Translations under genes and position numbers: made by a program
From: Clostridiaceae bacterium UBA6110
Lineage (GTDB): Bacteria; Bacillota; Clostridia; Clostridiales; Clostridiaceae
Length of the DNA stretch: 12,634 nt
Direction of reading: 5' to 3'
Assembly (NCBI GenBank): GCA_002428415.1
Contig: DIWI01000045.1
Coordinates: 1 to 12,634, forward strand
The notes under the pieces: generated by a model
Seen by the model: only the letters and a program-made list of their open reading frames with translations
Told to the model about the DNA's origin: nothing
Database searches by the model: none
Shown: piece after piece, positions 1 through 5,216 of the stretch
How positions within the stretch are numbered: position 1 is the first letter of the stretch
Layout: every line of letters starts with the position of its first letter

Positions 1-434
1 ACAAATGTCCTGTATGACTTCCTGTCCATCTTTGCAGCTATGGCCATTCCTACCCCTGCTGAAAATCCCTGTCCGAGAGATCCAGTGGATATGTCGATTC
101 CAGGAGTCTTCTTCATGTCAGGATGCCCCTGAAGTATCGAGCCATACTGCCTTAGTGTATATATGGTGTCATATGGGAAGAATCCGCTCAGCGCAAGTGC
201 CGAATACTGGATTGGAGCGACATGTCCCTTTGAAAGTACGAACCTGTCTCTGTCCTCCCCTCTGGGATCCTTAGGGTCAATATTCATTTCCCTGAAGTAC
301 AGTGCAGCCATTAGGTCTGCCGCTGAAAGCGATCCGCCCGGATGTCCTGACTGGGCTGTGTAGATCATGGTAAGCGCAGTCTTCCTGAGCTCCTTCGCCT
401 TTTCCTTGAGTTCGGTGACGGTAATGTTTTTCAT
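1..434 (-). CDS. Transketolase, N-terminal subunit (3' end outside window)
   Basis: This is the first half of a split transketolase, which supplies the thiamine-diphosphate-binding part of the enzyme; a separate C-terminal subunit gene usually follows and would lie beyond the left edge. Transketolase moves two-carbon ketol units between sugar phosphates in the non-oxidative pentose phosphate pathway. I translated 144 complete codons by hand. Visible hallmarks are SGHPGGSLSAADLMAALYF near residues 25-43, DRFVLSKGH near 58-66, and GIDISTGSLGQGFS followed by GVGMAIAAKMD near the cut end. The GDGE cofactor motif should come just after the break. The start at 434 (MKNITVTELK) is preceded by AGGAGG at 441-446, with good spacing. 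It lies 231 bp after dctM and is probably the last visible member of the rpiR-dctPQM operon, although the repeat array between them could alter its expression. The family call is sure; the substrate is not. Confidence 0.93.
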   Translation of the reverse strand, partial: MKNITVTELKEKAKELRKTALTMIYTAQSGHPGGSLSAADLMAALYFREMNIDPKDPRGEDRDRFVLSKGHVAPIQYSALALSGFFPYDTIYTLRQYGSILQGHPDMKKTPGIDISTGSLGQGFSAGVGMAIAAKMDRKSYRTF

Positions 435-486
435 TTTTTTCCTCCTGTTTTTCATCGCGTACGTTAATCAGCCAAAATAGGCTTTT

Positions 487-649
487 ATCTTTTGTGTTTC
501 ATCCATGCAGCTTCATCTTTTGTTTGTTTTGGATTTCTTCTTCTTTTGTTTATCAATGTCTAATCTTTTGTTTCTCTTAAGTGCCTTGTCTTTCGTTTCT
601 CAGAATTTCATCTTTTGTGTTTCAAGTTTTCTTCTATCTTTTGTTGATC
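487..649 (-). repeat. Array of seven degenerate ACAAAAGA repeats between dctM and the transketolase gene
   Basis: On the plus strand the core TCTTTTGT begins at 488, 516, 542, 564, 589 (as TCTTTCGT), 611 and 637, giving intervals of 28, 26, 22, 25, 22 and 26 bp. In the transcript the core reads ACAAAAGA. Copies 1 and 6 share the 14-mer GAAACACAAAAGAT exactly, and copy 4 reads GAGAAACAAAAGAT. The sequences between the cores are not repeated. The array fills most of the 231-bp gap between dctM and the transketolase gene. No terminator and no convincing promoter were seen in the gap. It could be a set of regulator sites or a purine-rich RNA element; neither is shown. Confidence 0.75.
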
Positions 650-665
650 TATATGTAAGTTGTAT

Positions 666-1940
666 TTACATCAGTCCAGGCAGCAGGAGCGATATCTGAG
701 GTATATATGTTATCGCGAGAAGTATTAGTAATGATACTGCGAGCAGTGGTAAAGCTGCCTTTGAGATCCTTGTAAGATTTATGTTTCCTATTCCACAGGC
801 AACATAAAGGTTGACTCCGACAGGAGGCGTTACAAGTCCTATAGCAAGGTTTACTATCATTACGACTCCAAGATGTATCAGGTCAATTCCAAGCACCTTC
901 GCAACCGGCAGGAAGAGAGGTGTGAATATGAAGAGCGCTGATGTGGAGTCAAGGAACATTCCGGCAATAAGAAGTATCACATTTACAATGATGAAGAATA
1001 TGATCGTGCTTCCTCCGCTGACATTTATGAAAAGCGAAGTTATGGCGCTTCCTATTCCTGAAACCGTGATTACCCATGCGAACAGGCTGGCTGTTGCGGT
1101 TATGAGCATTACTACGGCTGTCTGTGATGTTGAATCAACAAGTATCTGATAAAGCTCCTTGACGTTTATGCTCCTGTATATGAAGAGTCCTACGAAGAGT
1201 CCATATACTGCAGATACCGCGGCTGCCTCTGTCGGAGTGAATATACCTCCGTAGATTCCGCCGAGTATGATTACCGGCATCATCAGGCCCCAGAACGCAT
1301 CCTTTAGAGCTATCATCCTTTCCTTGAAGCTTGCCTTCTCAGATGTCTTGAGGTCCAGCTTCTTTCCGATTACAAGAGCTACAATTACTAGTCCCAGTCC
1401 GACCAGGATTCCTGGTATTACTCCGGCTATGAACAGTGTTCCTATGGATGCTCCTGCGATCGATCCGTACACTACGAATGTAATCGAAGGAGGTATGATA
1501 ACACCGATTGCTCCTGAGCTTGCCATGAGCGCTGATGAGAATTCAGGTGAGTATCCGGTCTTAATCATGGCCGGGATTATTATCATACCAAGGGCTGCAA
1601 CTGTTGCCGGGCCTGATCCTGATATGGCAGCGAAGAAGCATGCAACCAGGACACAGACAATTGCCATTCCACCTTTGAGGTGACCTACGAATTTCTCAGC
1701 AAGATTTATCAGCCTTCTTGAAATACCGACCCTTTCCATTATGTTTCCGCCGAGTATGAAGAACGGTATAGCCAGGAGTACGAACTTGCTGGTTGACGCA
1801 TAAACGTTCATTGGAACGATTATCGGGTCAATGCCTTCAGCGAGCAGAGCAACGAGTGATGAAAGTCCGAGAGTGATCGCTATTGGCACATTCATCAGGA
1901 GCAGTACTAGAAATGATGTAAAAAGTATGAATGTCGTCAT
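666..1940 (-). CDS. dctM: TRAP transporter large membrane subunit DctM
   Basis: This 424-residue protein is very hydrophobic throughout and matches the DctM/SiaM large permease of TRAP transporters, which couples sodium-gradient energy to uptake of a substrate delivered by the periplasmic-type binding protein. Family signatures visible are PFFILGGNIMERVGISRRLI near residues 59-78, AAISGSGPATVAALGMIIIP, MASSGAIGVIIPPSITFVVYG, GGIYGGIFTPTEAAAVSAVYG, AGMFLDSTSALFIFTPLFLP, and LGVVMIVNLAIGLVTPPVGVN near the C-terminus. About twelve membrane segments are expected. The length is normal for the family. The start is supported by GAGGTG seven bases upstream of ATG. One base separates it from the dctQ stop, so translation is probably coupled. 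A weak 6-bp hairpin overlaps the stop codon but has no U-tract. Confidence 0.96.
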   Translation of the reverse strand: MTTFILFTSFLVLLLMNVPIAITLGLSSLVALLAEGIDPIIVPMNVYASTSKFVLLAIPFFILGGNIMERVGISRRLINLAEKFVGHLKGGMAIVCVLVACFFAAISGSGPATVAALGMIIIPAMIKTGYSPEFSSALMASSGAIGVIIPPSITFVVYGSIAGASIGTLFIAGVIPGILVGLGLVIVALVIGKKLDLKTSEKASFKERMIALKDAFWGLMMPVIILGGIYGGIFTPTEAAAVSAVYGLFVGLFIYRSINVKELYQILVDSTSQTAVVMLITATASLFAWVITVSGIGSAITSLFINVSGGSTIIFFIIVNVILLIAGMFLDSTSALFIFTPLFLPVAKVLGIDLIHLGVVMIVNLAIGLVTPPVGVNLYVACGIGNINLTRISKAALPLLAVSLLILLAITYIPQISLLLPGLM

Positions 1941-1941
1941 G

Positions 1942-2409
1942 CTACTTCACCTCTTCCTTGCTGATATTGATAGCTTTCTGCAGGAATCTTACCAGGAGCA
2001 GTGCTGCTCCAATCGGCACGAACGAACCGAATATCCATTCAGGCAGCTGCATTCCCGATGTAACCTGCTGAAGCTTGTACTCGTTGTATGCCATTACAAC
2101 TCCGTAGTATGTAAGTACTGCTGTAAATCCAGCTCCAAGCAGATTTGCAAGGACTGCAAGGCTCTTTCTCAGCTTTGGCGATACGTTGTCTGTTATGATT
2201 CCAAGCCCGAGGTGTGCGTTCCTCTCAGTTGCAATGGATGCACCAATGAGTGTAAGAAGTACGAACAGGTTTGTCGTTATCTCGTCTGTGAACGACAAGG
2301 ATGCGCTGAACACATATCTTGCTATTACATTGACGAAAGCCAGGATCGTCATGGCGCTCAATGCTAGAGCGGCAATGATCTCTTCAAGTTTATCAAATGC
2401 GTTTTTCAT
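1942..2409 (-). CDS. dctQ: TRAP transporter small membrane subunit DctQ
   Basis: This is the small four-helix subunit that partners DctM. From the chosen start it has 155 residues. Four hydrophobic stretches are visible, near residues 10-35, 47-62, 85-105 and 127-143. The segment VNVIARYVFSASLSFTDEI is typical of the family (RY...F...W/F..E), as is the short loop RNAHLGLGIITD. An in-frame ATG at 2421 would add MGEN, but it has no ribosome binding site. The ATG at 2409 follows GGGGGA at 2414-2419, the same type of site used by dctP and rpiR, so I prefer it despite rather short spacing. It lies between dctP (31 bp upstream) and dctM (1 bp downstream) and is not expected to work alone. Confidence 0.92.
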   Translation of the reverse strand: MKNAFDKLEEIIAALALSAMTILAFVNVIARYVFSASLSFTDEITTNLFVLLTLIGASIATERNAHLGLGIITDNVSPKLRKSLAVLANLLGAGFTAVLTYYGVVMAYNEYKLQQVTSGMQLPEWIFGSFVPIGAALLLVRFLQKAINISKEEVK

Positions 2410-2440
2410 ATTTTCCCCCATAATCAGTTTCTATCTTCTG

Positions 2441-3469
2441 TTACTTGAGTCCGAAGGCTTCAGCAGCCTCTGTGCCGTACTTCTGAATGAAATACTTCTG
2501 CAGGTCCGCTATCTTTACCTTGAAAGGCTCCAGCTCTTCAGATGTAAGCTCGGTGACTGTCATTCCTGCCGCCCTGAACTTCTCCATCAGAACCTGCTCA
2601 CCTTCCTCAACCATGTCCCTGCCCCATTCGCATGCTTCAAGAGCCTTCTCCTTCAATAAAGCCTGTGTTTCAGGCGTCATTGAGTCGAATTTTTCGGAGT
2701 TGACAACGAACAGATAGTTCTCATAAGTGTAATTCCACACAGTCATGTACTTCTGGATTTCATATATGTTAGCAGAGTTTGTAACGCTGAACCCATTCTC
2801 CTGACCGTCTATGGTGCCCTGCTGAATGGCTGTGAAAACCTCGCCCCAGCTCATTGCCACAGGATCTGCGCCAAGCGCCTTCCAGAAGTTAAGATAAACC
2901 TCGCCACCTGGTACTCTAATCTTTAGTCCAGCTACATCTTCAGGTGTCTTTACTTCTCTCTTGCTGTTCGAAATCTGCCTGAAGCCGTTGTGCACCGATC
3001 CCAGATAAGTCAGACCTTTATTTGCCAAAAGTTTCGCATAATATGCTCCGCCAGTTGTATCTATCGTCTCTCTGGCCTGTGTGTAATTATCGAATATCCA
3101 TGGTATGGTTCCTACCAGAAGCCTCTGATCGAGGACACCTAGTGCGCTTGTTGCATATGCTGATATTTCAGTGGCACCCTGTGCAACCATCTCGATTGAC
3201 TTTGTCATGTTACCGCCTGAGAGCTGATCATTTGGGAAAACTACGATTTCAATGTTTCCACCTGAACCTTCGCTCACAAGTTCAGCGAACTTCTTGGCTG
3301 TCTTTGTATCAGTTGCAATGTCAGTTCCGTTTACTGTCATCCTCAGCTTCATCTTCGGATACATCGCTTCATTACCGGTTCCTGAATTTCCAGTATTGCT
3401 CGTACATCCTGCAAGGATTGGCACCACAAGCATCAGGCTCGCGATTATTGCTATGATCTTTTTCTTCAT
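2441..3469 (-). CDS. dctP: TRAP transporter substrate-binding lipoprotein DctP
   Basis: This 342-residue protein is the extracytoplasmic binding subunit of the TRAP system. The N-terminus is a lipoprotein signal: a KKK patch, a hydrophobic core and the lipobox LAGC with Cys22, so the mature protein should be anchored to the outer face of the membrane as expected in a Gram-positive. Family motifs include NGFRQISNSKREVKTPEDV (161-179), GLKIRVPGG (181-189), ALGADPVAMSWGEVFTAIQQ (198-217) and GTIDGQEN (218-225). Arg185 is at the position of the conserved arginine that in studied TRAP binding proteins pairs with the substrate carboxylate, so an acidic ligand is likely. I cannot name the ligand. 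The start follows GGGGGAAAG nine bases upstream. It is the first transporter gene after rpiR, 28 bp downstream. Confidence 0.95.
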   Translation of the reverse strand: MKKKIIAIIASLMLVVPILAGCTSNTGNSGTGNEAMYPKMKLRMTVNGTDIATDTKTAKKFAELVSEGSGGNIEIVVFPNDQLSGGNMTKSIEMVAQGATEISAYATSALGVLDQRLLVGTIPWIFDNYTQARETIDTTGGAYYAKLLANKGLTYLGSVHNGFRQISNSKREVKTPEDVAGLKIRVPGGEVYLNFWKALGADPVAMSWGEVFTAIQQGTIDGQENGFSVTNSANIYEIQKYMTVWNYTYENYLFVVNSEKFDSMTPETQALLKEKALEACEWGRDMVEEGEQVLMEKFRAAGMTVTELTSEELEPFKVKIADLQKYFIQKYGTEAAEAFGLK

Positions 3470-3497
3470 CTACTCTTTCCCCCTGGTTACTTTGTCT

Positions 3498-4364
3498 TTA
3501 GATTCTCTTCAATTTATAGGCTTCTTTAGACTTCTCGATATTTACCGTATACTTATTGAAATTCTTTGCCAGTATTCCCAGCTGCAGAACCCCTATTATG
3601 CAAAGCTCACTGATTCTCGCGGATGGCACATCACTAAGTGAAAGAGTGCTTCTCGTTGTTGAATACAGAACTATGTCTGCTTCTTCTGACATCGGTGATT
3701 TCTGGTAGCCTGTGATGCATATGACAGTCGCCCCGTTCTTCTTTGCCTGCCTCATGCTGTCCAAAGTGTTCTTGGACCTTCCGCTGTGTATCATTGCAAT
3801 CACTACATCATTTTCATTAAGGTGTGTCGTTGCCATTACCTGAAGGAACGCATCAGTTTCTACTGCGCACGGCAATCCAAGCTGAAGGAACAGGTTGTAG
3901 GTACTTATGCATATGGCTCCTGATCCGCCTTCGCCGATGACAAGTATCCTGTTGGCATTGACCAGCTTGTCTATGGCTATTTCCAGCTGCCTGTTATCAA
4001 GCATCTGCATGGTATCGTCAATTATAAGCTGGTTAAGCTTTGCGAACTTCTGCTTTATCATAGCGATGTCGTCGTCTTTTCCAATTGCCTGCTCTATTCC
4101 GTAGCTTGAGAGTATCTGGTTCTCCATATAATACTTGAGCTCATTGAATCCCTTGAAGCCTATTGCCTTGCTGAACCTTATTATTGAAGCCGGGCTTGTC
4201 TGACAGTTCCTGGCAAGTTCAACAGTAGTCATTGAGGAAATTCCTTCCTGGTTTTCAAGTATGTAGTCCGCTACTCTCTTCTCTACTTCTGAGTATGAAT
4301 CATAGTGGCTGACAATCCTGTCGATCGTCTCTGTATTCCTTGAACTTGAATCGAATGCTTTCAT
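3498..4364 (-). CDS. RpiR-family transcriptional regulator (HTH plus SIS domain)
   Basis: This 288-residue regulator has an N-terminal helix-turn-helix of the RpiR type (about residues 12-85, with MTTVELARNCQTSPASIIRF as the recognition region) and a C-terminal SIS phosphosugar-binding domain (about 138-265). The SIS part shows ILVIGEGGSGAI and a substrate loop MIHSGRSKNT near 191-200. Regulators of this family sense phosphorylated sugars and usually control neighbouring catabolic genes as repressors or activators. Here the gene leads a probable operon with a TRAP transporter and a transketolase subunit, which fits control of sugar or sugar-acid use. The ATG at 4364 follows a run of G residues ending in GGAAG. 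Upstream lie a near-consensus promoter and many palindromes, so autoregulation is likely but inferred. The inducer is unknown. Confidence 0.94.
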   Translation of the reverse strand: MKAFDSSSRNTETIDRIVSHYDSYSEVEKRVADYILENQEGISSMTTVELARNCQTSPASIIRFSKAIGFKGFNELKYYMENQILSSYGIEQAIGKDDDIAMIKQKFAKLNQLIIDDTMQMLDNRQLEIAIDKLVNANRILVIGEGGSGAICISTYNLFLQLGLPCAVETDAFLQVMATTHLNENDVVIAMIHSGRSKNTLDSMRQAKKNGATVICITGYQKSPMSEEADIVLYSTTRSTLSLSDVPSARISELCIIGVLQLGILAKNFNKYTVNIEKSKEAYKLKRI

Positions 4365-4396
4365 TTTTTCTTCCCCCCCTTTTCTTGTTATTCACA

Positions 4397-4419
4397 TGAA
4401 ATTCATCAAATTCATTTCA
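4397..4419 (-). promoter_or_regulatory. 23-bp imperfect palindrome in the rpiR leader, candidate operator
   Basis: The outer arms are TGAAAT (4397-4402) and ATTTCA (4414-4419), with a second symmetric AT pair inside around a CAA centre. It sits about 35-55 bases downstream of the predicted transcription start and upstream of the rpiR ribosome binding site. The related string GAAATTCATT(T)C recurs at 4839-4850 and 5135-5146, and inverted at 4438-4450. A repressor bound here could block elongation. Assignment to the RpiR protein is inference from proximity. Confidence 0.5.
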
Positions 4420-4426
4420 CGTTTTT

Positions 4427-4440
4427 ATCTTTTGTTTTGG
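4427..4440 (-). repeat. Single copy of the ACAAAAGAT repeat in the rpiR leader
   Basis: In the transcript this reads CCAAAACAAAAGATAAAA. It matches copy 2 of the dctM-transketolase array (CCAAAACAAACAAAAGAT) apart from a 4-base deletion, and the AAAAGATAAAA flank of copy 1. It lies in the same orientation relative to transcription, about 12-25 bases after the predicted start site. Confidence 0.6.
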
Positions 4441-4458
4441 AATGAATTTCTTGCCCAC

Positions 4459-4487
4459 ATAATAGTCCTGCAAGAAACCGTTGTCAA
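4459..4487 (-). promoter_or_regulatory. Promoter for the rpiR-dctPQM-transketolase operon
   Basis: The -35 box is a perfect TTGACA (4482-4487 on the minus strand), followed by a 17-bp spacer and TATTAT (4459-4464), one base from the consensus -10. The start site would be near 4452, giving a leader of about 88 bases before rpiR. This is the best sigma-A type promoter in the gene-free region. Confidence 0.75.
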
Positions 4488-4495
4488 CAGCTGTT
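4480..4495. promoter_or_regulatory. Overlapping palindromes across the rpiR -35 box
   Basis: GTTGTCAAC (4480-4488, symmetric around one base) and AACAGCTGTT (4486-4495, a perfect 10-bp palindrome) overlap each other and cover the -35 hexamer. A protein bound here would compete with or assist RNA polymerase. The binding protein is unknown. Confidence 0.4.
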
Positions 4496-4709
4496 AAATC
4501 TTTAACTATATATCACTTTTAACTCCTATTTATATTCTTGCTAAATATTTACCCAAGAATTAAGCCTCGTATTTTCAGTCCTGACTGCTAAATCCGGGAG
4601 ATTTTCTGACAGAATTATTATTTGGGAATATGTTTCATGGTATTTTAGCAAATATAATTTTTTTTGTTTTTTTGCAATCGGTATCCATGAGAGTATGAAA
4701 AATAACGAC

Positions 4710-4723
4710 TAAACGTTTCACGG
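4710..4723 (+). promoter_or_regulatory. AAACGTTTCACGG site 1
   Basis: TAAACGTTTCACGG is the first of three related sites with a CG-centred palindromic core, the type of symmetry typical of LacI-family operators. It lies about 220 bp upstream of the rpiR -35 box. The protein that binds it is unknown. Confidence 0.45.
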
Positions 4724-4792
4724 AAAAATCGTCAAATCCTTTACATTTCATGCGTTTTTACCCTTTTCTGAATGACATGCCCTTTACGTTCC

Positions 4793-4808
4793 ATGAAACG
4801 TTTCGCGG
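4793..4808 (+). promoter_or_regulatory. AAACGTTTCGCGG site 2
   Basis: ATGAAACGTTTCGCGG contains the perfect palindrome GAAACGTTTC (4795-4804). It also supplies one arm of the inner stem of the nested inverted-repeat element, so it may act as an operator, as part of a structure, or both. Confidence 0.45.
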
Positions 4809-5071
4809 TTTTCCGGAATTTCAGTCAAAATTAACCAGGAAATTCATTTCACAAGATTACCTTTCCTGGTTTCTTTGTTATTTTTCATACTATCTTTAGT
4901 TATTTTTTTAACAAATCACATTTCAACCGCATTTCATATTTCACACCCCGGGATAAAACCCTGTAAATCATTGGTATTGAGTGGTTTATAGATTTAATTG
5001 GCAATGTACCATAACCAGCTAATATAATCACAGGGCAGAATTTCATCCATTTATTTCATGTTCATTTCATA

Positions 5072-5086
5072 CGAAACGTTTCACGG
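5072..5086 (+). promoter_or_regulatory. AAACGTTTCACGG site 3
   Basis: CGAAACGTTTCACGG again contains GAAACGTTTC (5073-5082) and shares the CACGG extension with site 1. It is preceded by three ATTTCAT-type strings between 5040 and 5070. Confidence 0.45.
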
Positions 5087-5176
5087 ATATCCCTATTTAT
5101 ACTCATAAACTTCCTTTGAGACGATTTAGGCTGTGAAATTCATTCCAAAGCTATAAAGATCCAGAATTCTTCCCAA

Positions 5177-5203
5177 CAGAAAAGACCGGTTTTTCAACCG
5201 GCC
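5177..5203 (-). terminator. Intrinsic terminator of the mcsA-mcsB-clpC operon
   Basis: On the minus strand, GGCCGGTT (5203-5196) and AACCGGTC (5191-5184) form an 8-bp stem with one G-U pair and a GAAA tetraloop, followed directly by TTTTCT. It lies 14 bp after the clpC stop codon. Confidence 0.92.
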
Positions 5204-5216
5204 TTTCACTCAATGC

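Larger units (their letters stand above)
4693..4890. repeat. Nested inverted-repeat element, about 200 bp
   Basis: Perfect 14-bp arms GTATGAAAAATAAC (4693-4706) and GTTATTTTTCATAC (4877-4890) enclose two further stems. One is AACCAGGAAA (4833-4842) with TTTCCTGGTT (4862-4871), a perfect 10-bp match with a 19-base loop. The other is 4712-4725 with 4789-4802, 14 positions that pair fully on the minus strand if one G-U pair is allowed. Inside that second stem, GCATGTCAT and ATGAAATGT (minus strand) can form eight of nine pairs. The layout resembles a three-way-junction RNA, but no promoter clearly transcribes it. A mobile MITE-like origin is also possible, although no target-site duplication is seen. 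Confidence 0.6.
4365..5216. other. Gene-free, palindrome-rich region between clpC and rpiR
   Basis: No open reading frame with a credible start, ribosome binding site or recognisable product was seen on either strand in these 850 bases. The region is AT-rich, holds an A-tract near 4657-4673, and carries about a dozen ATTTCAT/ATTTCAC strings or their complements. It contains the terminator of clpC, the rpiR promoter, the AAACGTTTC sites and the nested inverted repeat listed separately. This density of repeated sites points to regulatory DNA or a structured transcript rather than a decayed gene, of which I see no trace. Confidence 0.7.

Noticed and set aside
487..649. Possible CRISPR array
   Set aside because: The repeated core is only 8-14 bases and degenerate, the gaps are far too short for spacers, and no cas genes are present.
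653..671. Hairpin ATGTAA/TTACAT over the dctM stop codon
   Set aside because: Only six AT-rich pairs form and there is no U-tract, so it is not supported as a terminator.
505..699. Plus-strand open frame of 64 codons, rich in Leu, Phe and Ser, across the repeat array
   Set aside because: It has no ribosome binding site. Its composition follows directly from the T-rich repeats, and it runs into the 3' end of dctM on the other strand.
4793..4808. CcpA cre site
   Set aside because: The CG core is flanked symmetrically, but the half-site spacing is shorter than in the cre consensus, so a canonical match fails.
4672..4886. Plus-strand small RNA from TTGCAA-16-TATGAA to the T-rich stretch after the AACCAGGAAA hairpin
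   Set aside because: The promoter boxes match poorly (four of six each) and the T-rich tail is interrupted, so I could not support a separate RNA gene call.
4693..4890. Firm call as a MITE or insertion sequence
   Set aside because: The arms fit a small non-autonomous element, but the flanks show no target-site duplication, and only one copy can be seen in this window.
4998..5028. Plus-strand promoter TTGGCA-19-TATAAT
   Set aside because: The boxes are good, but the spacer is long and no gene or clear terminator follows on the plus strand before the 3' end of clpC. It is kept only as a possible antisense start.
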